NCBI GenBank assembly: GCA_031289145.1
Contig: JAITQA010000153.1
Location: 1-33,698, forward strand
Reading direction: 5' to 3'
Length of the DNA stretch: 33,698 bases
From: Dysgonamonadaceae bacterium
GTDB lineage: Bacteria > Bacteroidota > Bacteroidia > Bacteroidales > Azobacteroidaceae
The first letter of the stretch is position 1, and the number at the start of each line of letters is the position of its first letter. A model generated the notes under the pieces. It was not told the DNA's origin. It saw only the letters and a list, made by a program, of their open reading frames with translations, and searched no databases. Shown piece by piece: positions 8,684-17,956 of the stretch. The position numbers were made by a program, and so were the translations under genes.

Positions 8684-11600
8684 TCATTTGTATTCGTCCC
8701 AACTTTTGATAGGGATTTTCTCCATATCTATTTCGCAAAATGCCTGAATAAAAGCCGATGCCAAGCGTGAATTGGTAAACAGCGGAATATTGAAGTCTAT
8801 GGCTCCGCGACGGATTTTGTAGCCGTTCGACAATTCACCTTCCGTCAGATTTTTCGGGATATTGACTACCAAATCGATTTGTTTATCGTGAATCATATCC
8901 AAAGCATTGGGTTTTCCGCCTTCGCTGGGTTGGTATACATGGATGGACGGAATATTGTTTTCCGACAAAAAGCGGTGCGTCCCTTCCGTAGCGTAAAGCG
9001 TATAGCCTTTCTGTTGTAACAGGCGGCAAGCATTTAAGGTATCCAATTTGGAACGCATGGTTCCACTGGAAACCAATACATTCTTTTTCGGTATCCGCAT
9101 ACCAACGGAAAGCATGGATTTCAGGACTGCTTCGTAATAATCATCGCCGATACAACCCACTTCGCCGGTCGACGCCATGTCCACACCCAGCACAGGGTCG
9201 GCTTTCTGCAAGCGGGAGAAGGAGAATTGCGAGGCTTTGATACCTACATAATCCAGGTCAAATTCGTTCTTACCGGGACGTTCTACTTTCTCTCCCAGCA
9301 TCACCCGTGTAGCTAATTCGATGAAATTCAGTTTCAGCACTTTGGAAACGAACGGGAAACTTCGCGACGCCCGCAGGTTACATTCGATAACCTTGATTTC
9401 GTTGTCTTTCGCTAAGAACTGAATATTGAAAGGCCCGGTAATTTGGAGCGCTGCGGCGATTTCCTTGGCAATCCGTTTGATTTTACGAACCGTTTCCACA
9501 TACAGGCGTTGCGGAGGGAACTGGATGGTTGCATCGCCCGAATGAACGCCGGCAAATTCAATATGTTCCGAAATGGCATAACTGACTACCTCGCCTTTGT
9601 CGGCTACGGCGTCTATTTCTATTTCTTTGGCGTTCTGTACAAACTCGCTGACTACCACCGGATGTTTCTGGGAAACGTATGCCGCCAGTTTCAGGAAACG
9701 CTCCAACTCCGTCCGGTTTGAACAGACATTCATCGCGGCGCCCGAAAGCACATACGAAGGACGTACCAGTACAGGGAATCCTACTTCATCCACAAATTTG
9801 TCGATATCGGAGAGCGAATTCAACTCTTTCCATCTTGGCTGGTCGATACCCAAACGGTCGAGCATGGACGAGAACTTGTGCCGGTCTTCGGCATTGTCGA
9901 TATTCGTAGCGCTTGTTCCCAAAATAGGAACGCCGGCTTTATCTAACGACAGCGCCAGATTGTTCGGGATTTGTCCGCCGGTAGACAAGACCACGCCATG
10001 CGGATTTTCCAGTTCGATGATATCGACCACTCTTTCGTAGGTCAGTTCATCAAAATAGAGGCGGTCGCACATGTCGTAATCGGTTGATACGGTTTCCGGG
10101 TTGTAGTTAATCATTACGCCGCGCCATCCCCGGTTGCGGATGGTTTCCAAGGCGTTCACCGAACACCAGTCAAATTCCACACTGCTTCCGATGCGGTAAG
10201 CGCCCGATCCGAGTACGATGACCGACCGTTGGTCGCCTAAGTAATGCACATCGTTTGCCGTACCGTTGTAAGTCAAATACAGATAGTTGGTCTGCGCCGG
10301 ATATTCGGCGGCCAAGGTGTCGATTTGTTTCACAACAGGCACGATACCTGTGTTTTTGCGTCGTTCGCGCAGCAGCGCTTTCTTTTCGGTAGCCGTATCC
10401 GAATTGTTGTACAGCAGTTTGGTAATCTGGAAATCGGAGAAACCTTTTTGTTTGGCGGTACGCAACAAGTCGTCCGGTAATGCTTCGATGGAATTGTAGC
10501 TTGCTATTTCTTTCGAACATTTGTAAATCAACTGGAGTTTTTGGAGGAACCACAAATCGATTTTTGTCAGTTCGTGGATTCGTTCGATGGAATAGCCTGT
10601 TTCCAAGGCTTGTGCGATAATAAATATCCGTTTATCGGTCGGCTCGGACAAGGCTTTGTCGATATCGTCCACTTCCAGGTCTTTGTTGGCGACGAACCCG
10701 TGCATGCCTAAGGCAATCATTCGCAAACCTTTCTGAATCACTTCTTCAAAACTGCGGCCGATAGACATGACTTCGCCCACGCTTTTCATACTTGACCCTA
10801 TTTCCTGCGATACGCCATGAAATTTACCCAAATCCCAGCGGGGAATCTTGCAGACGATGTAGTCTAAAGCCGGTTCGAAGAAGGCGGTAGTCGTTTTGGT
10901 CACCGAGTTTTTCAGCTCTTGCAGACCGTAGCCCAAAGCCAGTTTGGCGGCGATAAATGCCAGCGGATAACCGGTTGCTTTCGATGCCAAAGCCGAAGAA
11001 CGGCTCAGGCGGGCATTGACTTCAATCACGCGGTAATCTTCCGAAACCGTGTCGAAAGCGTATTGTACGTTACATTCGCCCACGATGCCGATGTGACGGA
11101 TGATACGGATAGACAACTCCCGTAATTTATGATATTCGTGATTGGTCAGCGTTTGTGAAGGTGCGACAACGATACTTTCGCCCGTGTGTATCCCCAAGGG
11201 GTCGAAATTTTCCATGTTACACACCGTGATACAGTTGTCGTATTTATCGCGAACCACTTCATACTCAATTTCTTTCCAACCTTTCAGCGATTTTTCAATC
11301 AATAACTGGTTGGAATAAGTGAAGGCTTTTTCCGCCAGAATTTTTAATTCCTCGGGATTGTTGCAGAATCCGCTTCCCATGCCTCCGAGGGCGTAAGCAG
11401 CGCGGACAATGATGGGATAGCCTAATTTTTCCGCCGCGGAGAGGGCTTCTTCCACCGATTCGACGGCAAGGCTTTTGATGGATTTTACGTCGATTTGGTC
11501 GAGTTTTTTCACAAACAGTTCGCGGTCTTCGGTATCGATAATCGACTGGACGGGTGTTCCCAGCACGCGCACATTGTATTTTTCGAAGACGCCCGACTGA

Positions 11601-13030
11601 TAGAGGGCGACTCCGCAGTTCAGCGCCGTTTGTCCGCCGAAAGAAAGCAGGATGCCGTCAGGACGTTCTTTTTCAATAACTTTTTCGACAAAAAAAGGCG
11701 TAATGGGAAGGAAATAAATTTTATCGGCCACCCCCTCCGAAGTTTGCACGGTAGCAATATTCGGATTAATTAAAACGGTGCTGATTCCTTCTTCTTTCAG
11801 CGCTTTCAATGCCTGGGAACCGGAATAATCGAACTCGCCCGCTTCTCCGATTTTCAAAGCGCCGGAGCCGAGGATCAGGACTTTGTCGGATTGCTCAGCC
11901 GCTGTCGTGTCGGGTTTGAGGTTGCGCATGGGGTGGCCGGTCAAGCCCGCTATGACAGTATTTTTGTTCATCACATCCATGAACATGTCGAACAGAAATT
12001 CCGTATCCGTTGGGCCGGAAGCCGCTTCGGGGTGGAACTGTGCGGAGAACCAGGGCTGGGTTTTGTGGCGAATACCCTCGTTGGTTTCGTCGTTCATATT
12101 GGTGAACAGGACTTCCCAGTCTTTACCCAGCGTGTTGGTATCAACGGCATACCCATGATTTTGCGAAGTGATGAAGCACTTGTCCGAATCGGCCATCCTG
12201 ACCGGTTGGTTGTGGCTCCTGTGACCATATTTCAGTTTGAAAGTGGCGGCGCCACCGGCTTTGGCCAGCAATTGGTTTCCCATACAGATGCCAAAAATCG
12301 GTTTGCCGTTTTCCATGGCAGTCCGGATATGGCCGACAGTAATCCCGCAATGGTCGGGGTCGCCCGGCCCGTTTGAGATAAACAAACCGTCGTATTCGAG
12401 TGTATTGAAATCGTAATTCCAGGGAACCCGGATGATATTGACGTCTCTTTTCAACAGGCAACGGACAATATTGTGTTTGACGCCACAATCGACCAGCACC
12501 ACCGTTTTGGCGCCATTTCCGTAGCGCAACACTTCTTTGCAGCTGACTTTGGCCACTAAATTTTCCAAACTCGGGTCGATAAAGTCAATGTCATCAGGAG
12601 AATCGAAAACGATTTTACCTTTCATTGAGCCTTTTTCGCGAATCAATTTTGTTAGTTCGCGCGTATCGACGCCATAAATCCCCGGCACTTTATGTGCTTT
12701 CAGCCAAGCGCCTAAACTTTTGCTAGCGTTCCAGTGACTGTATTCGTGAGAATATTCGGAAATAATAAGGCCGCTTATCCAGATTTTTTCGGATTCGTAA
12801 AATTCCGAAAGGCCATTGATAACATTGTCTTCCGGCACACCGTAATTTCCGACCAAAGGATAAGTGACTGTGAGAATTTGTCCGGCGTATGAGGGGTCGG
12901 TCAGGCTTTCCGGATAACCTACCATAGCAGTATTGAAAACGACTTCTCCGGCTGCTGGAGCTTCATAACCAAACGAAAAGCCATCAAATGTCATCCCGTT
13001 TTCCAATACCAAAACTATCTTTTTGTCCAT
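8684..13030 (-). CDS. carAB: Fused carbamoyl-phosphate synthase CarA-CarB (glutamine-hydrolysing)
   Basis: One open frame of 1448 residues holds both subunits. Residues 1-353 are CarA: the N-terminal domain, then a class I amidotransferase with Cys249 in FGICMGNQ and His333/Glu335 in FHPEA. A short linker (about 354-381) leads into CarB, which starts KVLILGSGALKIGEAGEFDYSG. It has two ATP-grasp halves and ends in an MGS-type allosteric domain with LYATEGTHRFL. It makes carbamoyl phosphate for pyrimidine and arginine synthesis. The CarB sequence resembles the animal CAD/CPS type, which is also usual for Bacteroidales CarB; separate carA and carB genes are the arrangement I know there. A GTG 30 bases upstream is in frame, but it overlaps the predicted transcription start, so the ATG at 13030 is chosen. 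Confidence 0.95.
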   Translation of the reverse strand: MDKKIVLVLENGMTFDGFSFGYEAPAAGEVVFNTAMVGYPESLTDPSYAGQILTVTYPLVGNYGVPEDNVINGLSEFYESEKIWISGLIISEYSHEYSHWNASKSLGAWLKAHKVPGIYGVDTRELTKLIREKGSMKGKIVFDSPDDIDFIDPSLENLVAKVSCKEVLRYGNGAKTVVLVDCGVKHNIVRCLLKRDVNIIRVPWNYDFNTLEYDGLFISNGPGDPDHCGITVGHIRTAMENGKPIFGICMGNQLLAKAGGAATFKLKYGHRSHNQPVRMADSDKCFITSQNHGYAVDTNTLGKDWEVLFTNMNDETNEGIRHKTQPWFSAQFHPEAASGPTDTEFLFDMFMDVMNKNTVIAGLTGHPMRNLKPDTTAAEQSDKVLILGSGALKIGEAGEFDYSGSQALKALKEEGISTVLINPNIATVQTSEGVADKIYFLPITPFFVEKVIEKERPDGILLSFGGQTALNCGVALYQSGVFEKYNVRVLGTPVQSIIDTEDRELFVKKLDQIDVKSIKSLAVESVEEALSAAEKLGYPIIVRAAYALGGMGSGFCNNPEELKILAEKAFTYSNQLLIEKSLKGWKEIEYEVVRDKYDNCITVCNMENFDPLGIHTGESIVVAPSQTLTNHEYHKLRELSIRIIRHIGIVGECNVQYAFDTVSEDYRVIEVNARLSRSSALASKATGYPLAFIAAKLALGYGLQELKNSVTKTTTAFFEPALDYIVCKIPRWDLGKFHGVSQEIGSSMKSVGEVMSIGRSFEEVIQKGLRMIALGMHGFVANKDLEVDDIDKALSEPTDKRIFIIAQALETGYSIERIHELTKIDLWFLQKLQLIYKCSKEIASYNSIEALPDDLLRTAKQKGFSDFQITKLLYNNSDTATEKKALLRERRKNTGIVPVVKQIDTLAAEYPAQTNYLYLTYNGTANDVHYLGDQRSVIVLGSGAYRIGSSVEFDWCSVNALETIRNRGWRGVMINYNPETVSTDYDMCDRLYFDELTYERVVDIIELENPHGVVLSTGGQIPNNLALSLDKAGVPILGTSATNIDNAEDRHKFSSMLDRLGIDQPRWKELNSLSDIDKFVDEVGFPVLVRPSYVLSGAAMNVCSNRTELERFLKLAAYVSQKHPVVVSEFVQNAKEIEIDAVADKGEVVSYAISEHIEFAGVHSGDATIQFPPQRLYVETVRKIKRIAKEIAAALQITGPFNIQFLAKDNEIKVIECNLRASRSFPFVSKVLKLNFIELATRVMLGEKVERPGKNEFDLDYVGIKASQFSFSRLQKADPVLGVDMASTGEVGCIGDDYYEAVLKSMLSVGMRIPKKNVLVSSGTMRSKLDTLNACRLLQQKGYTLYATEGTHRFLSENNIPSIHVYQPSEGGKPNALDMIHDKQIDLVVNIPKNLTEGELSNGYKIRRGAIDFNIPLFTNSRLASAFIQAFCEIDMEKIPIKSWDEYK

Positions 13031-13059
13031 ATATTTTGTAGCGGAATTTTTTAACCGCA

Positions 13060-13093
13060 CAAAGGTACGAAAAATTTTGGTTATTTTTCCAAA
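13060..13093 (-). promoter_or_regulatory. Predicted promoter of carAB
   Basis: The minus strand carries TTTG (13093-13090), a 22-base spacer, then TACCTTTG (13067-13060), matching the Bacteroidota -33/-7 pattern. Transcription would start near 13053, giving a leader of about 23 bases before the ATG at 13030. This is why the upstream in-frame GTG at 13060 is not taken as the start. Confidence 0.65.
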
Positions 13094-13459
13094 AGAAATG
13101 TACCGGATAAAAATACTATCTGAATTTATCTGAGGTGGGAAAATGTGGTAAAAATGGGATTATCTTTGAATAAAATTAAAAAAAACGTATAAAAACTACA
13201 TTATTAAAATTTTAATTCTTATATTTGCAAAATAATACTTTTGCTTACAAAGTTGAACAGATTTTTCACAAGAAAATCAACAGAAACAGTTATTGCGGAA
13301 AAATTTGAAGCAATACTTTTTTTAGGTGATAACAGTCGTATGAAGGATTTTTATAATGATGCAAACCAACAAATACGTTGAGAGTCATTTCTAAGAAAGA
13401 AAAGTCAGGAAATATTGTCTTACACGATTATAATGTGTTTATTACAAATAAATACAAAT
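13061..13459. other. Intergenic interval upstream of carAB
   Basis: About 400 AT-rich bases between the carAB start and the 3' end of the DUF4249 gene. It holds the carAB promoter (13060-13093) and the AbiEii remnant (13254-13381). A plus-strand TATATTTG at 13220-13227 might be a leftover -7 element of the lost toxin operon, but no -33 partner is seen. Confidence 0.55.
13254..13381 (+). pseudogene. Remnant of an AbiEii/AbiGii-type nucleotidyltransferase toxin gene
   Basis: A short plus-strand frame in the carAB upstream gap reads TETVIAEKFEAILFLGDNS then RMKDFYND (13280-13360) before a TGA at 13379. That matches the conserved C-terminal signature of AbiEii-family toxins (xxVIAEKFxAxxxLGxxNSRMKDFYD), which follows the nucleotidyltransferase core. 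There is no start codon or catalytic GS...D core upstream, and the sequence after the motif diverges. It is a fragment of about 30-35 codons. AbiEii toxins act in abortive phage infection with an AbiEi antitoxin, and neither is intact here. The family match is from memory of the motif. Confidence 0.65.
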
Positions 13460-14356
13460 TTATTCCCTCATCTCAAAAACAATAGCATTGCGGGAAATGG
13501 TATAAGTTGAGAAATACCCCACGCCTCCATTGCTTATATTCGTCACAATATTGGAAGATGGTCCGCCAAACATGGGATTTTCTCCGTTTTTTTCCTTCCT
13601 GCATTGTAAAATAAAATGATAATACCCCTCCGGAATCTGCCCTAATTCTACTTTTACGGCATCACCATCCCGCAGATAAATCCGCCTGTTTTCTTCATCC
13701 CGATTTCCTCCCTGACTTAAATTCGCCACATCGTCGAACAGGTAAATGTCTCCTTTGATGTACTGGCCATTGAATAAATCATCGTTTGTAACCACAAAAT
13801 CAGTGAGTTTCCCGGTTAGCAGGGAATCATTGCGGAAAATGTTGAACAAATAATTATTTTTTTCCGGAAAATCTTGCATATATATGTACAAGATATGATT
13901 TTTGTAACGAAAAAGGTCAATTGATTCGAAAGACAAAGAATCAATTTGCGGAGAGGGTAGGGCAGTAGTCGTCGCTTCGTATTTGTCAGGGATGCCGTCC
14001 TTGTCAAAATCGACGTCTATGGTCAACATATAATCTATTCCGGCACGAACGCTGAATTCTGACTCGGAAAAATAGCGCCCTTTGATACTGTCGTCTTCCA
14101 AAAACCGGTAAAACAAGTTGTCGGAAGTTCGCACAACTACATTTGCTTCCGAAACGCCTTGGTTCGGCACATCATCGAAATAAGGCGACGAGCGGCTGAT
14201 TTTCACTTCCTGTTTTTTGTAATCATCTGTGAGTACTCCGTATATGACTATTACCGGTGAGGCATCATCGGTCTCCAATGTGATGGGTTCCGTGCAACTG
14301 TTGCCAAACAACATGCCGATTATCAGGAGTTGTGTTATATTGATTATTCTCTTCAT
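13460..14356 (-). CDS. DUF4249-type surface/periplasmic lipoprotein
   Basis: A 298-residue predicted lipoprotein. Its signal peptide ends in a lipobox-like FGNSC, followed by TEPITLETDDASPVIVIYG, the usual opening of the Bacteroidota DUF4249 family. The family is typically encoded next to a carboxypeptidase-repeat TonB receptor, as here: the receptor gene ends 3 bases before this start. The body shows beta-rich segments such as GVLTDDYKKQEVKISRSSPY and PSPQIDSLSF, and it ends normally. The role is probably as a partner lipoprotein of the receptor; the ligand is unknown. Confidence 0.85.
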   Translation of the reverse strand: MKRIINITQLLIIGMLFGNSCTEPITLETDDASPVIVIYGVLTDDYKKQEVKISRSSPYFDDVPNQGVSEANVVVRTSDNLFYRFLEDDSIKGRYFSESEFSVRAGIDYMLTIDVDFDKDGIPDKYEATTTALPSPQIDSLSFESIDLFRYKNHILYIYMQDFPEKNNYLFNIFRNDSLLTGKLTDFVVTNDDLFNGQYIKGDIYLFDDVANLSQGGNRDEENRRIYLRDGDAVKVELGQIPEGYYHFILQCRKEKNGENPMFGGPSSNIVTNISNGGVGYFSTYTISRNAIVFEMRE

Positions 14357-14359
14357 GGC

Positions 14360-16597
14360 TTAAAATTTGAAATTATAGGTTATCGACGGGACGATTCCGA
14401 ACAGATACAATTTTTCCGCATAAGGAATCCCGGTATCATCATCTTGCTGGTAAATGATTGCCCACGGATTTTTGCGGTTATACACATTGTAAAGCGATAA
14501 ATTCCATTCACCTTTCCATTTCTTTTTTGAATTGGGATTGGGAATATAATTCAGCGATAAATCCAAACGGTCGTAATTGGGGCGACGGTATTCGTTCCTG
14601 CCTGAATAGATGGGGAAATATTCCCCGTTTACTTCAAAACGGCCTACCGGATAGGTCGTTGGCGTACCCGTAGCGAATACCCATATCGCTGAAGCATTGA
14701 TTTTCTTAGAAAAATTGTACGTTGCCACTACATTTACTACATGTGTCTTGTCGAAAGGGGCTAAATAGGTTTTCCCGTTGTTGACTTCGGGAATGTTACG
14801 TTCAGAGCGTGAAAGCGTATAATTGACAAATCCGGTGAGCCGACCGGTATTTTTTCTCAGCATCATTTCAATGCCATACGCTTTTCCGGTTCCGGTTCTT
14901 ACTTCATTTTCCAATTGCTGGTTCATCAACAAGTCGGCATGTTCCCTGAAGTCTATCACGTTTTTCAGATTTTTGTAATACAATTCCACCGATGATTCAT
15001 AGTCGTTTTCGGCGAAATTTTTAAAATAACCTGTAGAAAATAAATGCACTTCCTGGGGTTTAATAGTGGAGCTTGCCGAAAACCATATATCCAAAGGAGA
15101 ACCTGCCGAGGAATTATTGGCCAATTGCATGTACTGGGAGTTGTGAGAATAATTGGCTTTTACAGAGGAGCTTTCAGTTAATCTCCATACGAAACCCAAA
15201 CCCGGTTCCAAGGCTGTATATGTATGTTCATTGCTTCCCTTGTTGCTGAAACTCGAAAAGCGCAAGCCGTATTTAACCGCAAACCTGTCGGAAAATTTTT
15301 GTTCGTTCGACAAATAAACACCCGTTTCAAAGGCTTCGTTTCCCGGAATAATGTAATCGTTCAGATTCAGGCCTTTCATACTTATTTCTCCGGGGGTAAA
15401 TTGGTGAAATATTCCGGTAAAGCCATACGATAAATTCCATAAATCATTGATTTCCTGTTGAAAATCGGATCGAAAAGTCCAGTCCCCGATACCGGATTTC
15501 CAGCTGACATCCATCTCATTCAGATTAGAGGCCAAAGCGTAGTGATAATCGGTGAAATGCAGGCTGAACTTGCCGAACAAATCATCGCGGAAAGCACGGC
15601 TCCATGTAAGTGAGGCGGCTGTATTCCCATAATCGAAACTTCCCAGCGAAACGCCCATTTTATCTAAACCGTTGTAAATATTTAGTTCAAGTTTGTCTTT
15701 TGTTGAAAAACGGTAAGTCATTTTTCCATTCAAATCATAAAAATACAAACGGGCGCCGCGAAGGTCCTTATCCGAAGACAGGAATAAAAACAGGTCGGCA
15801 TACGTGCGGCGTGCGGCAGCTACCCACGAAACTTTTTCCCCCAGCGGGCCTTCTGCCATTAAACGGCTGGAAATAAGGCCTATTCCACCCGTTCCGTTGA
15901 ATTTTTCCGGCATGATATCCCTTGTTTTTACTTCGAGCAGGGAAGACAATCGTCCGCCTTGCCGGGAAGGGAAGTGTCCCTTATAGAGTTCGACTCCACT
16001 GATTATGTCGTTGTTGAAAGCCGAGAAAAAACCCATTTGGTGCGAAGGGTTATAAACCACCGTATTGTCTAAGACAATCAGGTTCTGGTCGGGCGAACCG
16101 CCACGGACACTGAACCCGTTGCTGCTTTCCGACACCGATTGTACACCCGGCAATAACTGAAGGGTTTTGAGAATATCCACCTCTCCCATGATGGCCGGTA
16201 AAAGGCGGATTTCTTCTATACTCAACCTTTCTGTTCCCATTGTAAGATTGGAGATATTATGGTCTTTTCGTAAAGCGCTTATGGTTACCTCTTTTAATAA
16301 ATTGCCGGGTCGCAGCACGATGTTTTGAACGGATTCGGAATCACGGCCGATTTTTATGTCTTTGTTTTCGTAGCCTACATAAGTAAAGCGCAAGGTAAAA
16401 TTGCCTTCCGGAAGGGATAAATGATAGGTTCCGTTTTTATCGGAAATAGTTTTGTCCTTCGTTTCAACAACCAGAATACTTGCACCTGCCAAAGACGTTC
16501 CCGAATCCGAATCGGAAATACTTCCCCGGATAGTGCGCATTTGTGCAAAAGAGACCTGTGTAATAAACAGCAAAAAAAAACTTAGAATCAACCTCAT
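14360..16597 (-). CDS. TonB-dependent receptor with N-terminal carboxypeptidase-like repeat
   Basis: A 745-residue outer-membrane receptor. A signal peptide (about residues 1-18, ending SFAQ) is followed by a CarboxypepD_reg-like domain (about 20-105; SLAGASILVVETKDKTISDK and YVGYENKDI). A plug with VDILKTLQLLPGVQSVSE, FSVRGGSPDQNLIVLDNTVV and GRLSSLLEVKTR comes next, then a long beta-barrel ending in ITYNFKF with the usual terminal Phe. It forms a tight two-gene unit with the DUF4249 lipoprotein. The family takes up or binds ligands at the outer membrane with TonB energy; the substrate is not readable. No truncation is seen. Confidence 0.9.
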   Translation of the reverse strand: MRLILSFFLLFITQVSFAQMRTIRGSISDSDSGTSLAGASILVVETKDKTISDKNGTYHLSLPEGNFTLRFTYVGYENKDIKIGRDSESVQNIVLRPGNLLKEVTISALRKDHNISNLTMGTERLSIEEIRLLPAIMGEVDILKTLQLLPGVQSVSESSNGFSVRGGSPDQNLIVLDNTVVYNPSHQMGFFSAFNNDIISGVELYKGHFPSRQGGRLSSLLEVKTRDIMPEKFNGTGGIGLISSRLMAEGPLGEKVSWVAAARRTYADLFLFLSSDKDLRGARLYFYDLNGKMTYRFSTKDKLELNIYNGLDKMGVSLGSFDYGNTAASLTWSRAFRDDLFGKFSLHFTDYHYALASNLNEMDVSWKSGIGDWTFRSDFQQEINDLWNLSYGFTGIFHQFTPGEISMKGLNLNDYIIPGNEAFETGVYLSNEQKFSDRFAVKYGLRFSSFSNKGSNEHTYTALEPGLGFVWRLTESSSVKANYSHNSQYMQLANNSSAGSPLDIWFSASSTIKPQEVHLFSTGYFKNFAENDYESSVELYYKNLKNVIDFREHADLLMNQQLENEVRTGTGKAYGIEMMLRKNTGRLTGFVNYTLSRSERNIPEVNNGKTYLAPFDKTHVVNVVATYNFSKKINASAIWVFATGTPTTYPVGRFEVNGEYFPIYSGRNEYRRPNYDRLDLSLNYIPNPNSKKKWKGEWNLSLYNVYNRKNPWAIIYQQDDDTGIPYAEKLYLFGIVPSITYNFKF

Positions 16598-16622
16598 AAG
16601 ATAGTATGCCTTAAATAGGGCG

Positions 16623-16652
16623 TAAAGTTACGAAAATAAATAAAAGATGCAA
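16623..16652 (-). promoter_or_regulatory. Possible promoter of the TonB receptor-DUF4249 pair
   Basis: The minus strand shows TTG (16652-16650), a 19-base spacer, then TAACTTTA (16630-16623). This matches TAnnTTTG in 7 of 8 positions with correct spacing, 26 bases before the ATG at 16597. It is a plausible but imperfect match. Confidence 0.4.
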
Positions 16653-16654
16653 TA

Positions 16655-16790
16655 TTGAAAATCAGCGGAGCTAAAGGCTTCCTCCCGCAACCTTCCTTAT
16701 TGCCTCCGCCAGCCTTCAATTAGCAGCGCCATTAAGCAGCCATTTCCACACGGGGATAACTTTAATCGTGGTTTTGTTTTATTGACAGCA
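16655..16790 (-). ncRNA. Candidate structured RNA or repeat in the receptor-trpS gap
   Basis: The 357-base gap at 16598-16954 is AT-rich except for this GC-rich block. A perfect -7 element TACTTTTG (minus strand, 16798-16791) lies at its upstream edge. The predicted transcript could form CACG/CGTG, then a long hairpin with GCGGAG (16665-16670) paired to CTCCGC (16704-16709) and an inner AAGG/CCTT pairing. Two related copies of GCTGCTTAAT/GCTGCTAATT lie between. It is not recognisable as SRP RNA, tmRNA, RNase P or a cobalamin riboswitch. It could also be a dispersed repeat or decayed gene, since part of one frame reads as coding with a stop. Confidence 0.3.
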
Positions 16791-16903
16791 CAAAAGTAGT
16801 ATATTTTTATTTTATACGTAAAACAAAAATGATTTTTTTTTGCTTTTTTTATTCTACTATTTTTACCTACATCCCTTCGCTCACTTTTTGCAAACCTTAA
16901 ACT

Positions 16904-16935
16904 TTTGGATTTTATGACTTAAAACCTTACCTTTG
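16904..16935 (+). promoter_or_regulatory. Predicted promoter of trpS operon
   Basis: TTTG (16904-16907), a 20-base spacer and TACCTTTG (16928-16935) match the Bacteroidota consensus exactly. The ATG of trpS is 20 bases downstream, so the leader is about 12 bases. This is the best-matching promoter of this type in the window. Confidence 0.75.
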
Positions 16936-16954
16936 CTGAAAAAATTGCGATTAT

Positions 16955-17947
16955 ATGAAGACAGTATTAAGTGGAATCCGCCCTACAGGAAACCTGCATT
17001 TGGGAAATTATTACGGAGCGATGGTCAACTTCCTGAAAATGCAGGAAGAAAATAAATGTTTCTTTTTTATCGCCGATTGGCATTCTTTGACTACGCATCC
17101 GGACCCTAAAATGTTACACGTCAATGTCAGAAATGTACTTTCCGAATATCTCGCCTGCGGATTAGACCCGGAGAAAGCAACGATTTACATCCAGAGCGAT
17201 GTGCCTGAGATTGCCGAACTTTACCTCCTGTTGAATATGCACGCTTACTTGGGTGAATTGGAGAAAACCGTTTCGTTCAAGGAAAAGGCACGCCAAAATC
17301 CCGACAATGTAAACGCCGGCTTGCTGACTTATCCGGTATTGATGGCTACCGATATTCTGATTCACAATGCCGATTATGTTCCGGTGGGAAAAGACCAGGA
17401 GCAACACTTGGAAATGACCCGCAACTATGCCAATCGTTTCAACTACAAATACGGCACGGATTACTTCAAACAACCGACTGCCTATAATTTTGACCAAGAA
17501 CTGATTAAAATCCCCGGATTGGACGGGAGCGGCAAAATGGGAAAATCGGAAGGGAACTGCATTTATCTGATTGATGAACCGAAAGAGATTGAGAAAAAAG
17601 TGAAAAGAGCCTTGACCGATAATGGCCCGGAAGGCGCCAACACCCCTAAACCCGATTATATTGAAAACCTGTTTACCATCCTGAAAGTAGTTTCAACGCC
17701 TGATGTGGTAGCCTATTACGACAATTTGTGGAACAGCGGTGCGACGAAATGGTATGGAAATATGAAAAAACAACTGGCTGAGGACATCATCAAAGTGACA
17801 AGTCCCATCCGTGAAAGAATCAATGATATCAAAAACGATGCGGCTTATTTGCACAAAGTAGCTAAGGAAGGCGCTGAAAAAGCGCGGGAAAGTGCGGGTA
17901 AAACCTTGCAGGATGTCCGTGAAATAATGGGATTCAAATCTTTTTAA
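16955..17947 (+). CDS. trpS: Tryptophan--tRNA ligase
   Basis: A 330-residue class I aminoacyl-tRNA synthetase that charges tRNA-Trp in the cytosol. The HIGH-type motif appears as RPTGNLHLGNYYGAM (about residues 9-23) and the KMSKS-type motif as KMGKS (194-198, within GSGKMGKSEGN). DWHSLTT and YPVLMATDILIHNADYVPVG are typical of TrpRS. Length is normal for bacterial TrpS. It begins just after a strong promoter and is followed 9 bases later by the aminotransferase gene, so the three plus-strand genes may be co-transcribed. Confidence 0.97.
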   Translation: MKTVLSGIRPTGNLHLGNYYGAMVNFLKMQEENKCFFFIADWHSLTTHPDPKMLHVNVRNVLSEYLACGLDPEKATIYIQSDVPEIAELYLLLNMHAYLGELEKTVSFKEKARQNPDNVNAGLLTYPVLMATDILIHNADYVPVGKDQEQHLEMTRNYANRFNYKYGTDYFKQPTAYNFDQELIKIPGLDGSGKMGKSEGNCIYLIDEPKEIEKKVKRALTDNGPEGANTPKPDYIENLFTILKVVSTPDVVAYYDNLWNSGATKWYGNMKKQLAEDIIKVTSPIRERINDIKNDAAYLHKVAKEGAEKARESAGKTLQDVREIMGFKSF

Positions 17948-17956
17948 ATTAGCAAT

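Noticed and set aside
16655-16790. SRP RNA, RNase P RNA or tmRNA
   Set aside because: The block contains GGAGGAAGC-like text but lacks the conserved SRP apical loop, and it has no conserved RNase P or tmRNA segments. It is reported only as a candidate structured element.
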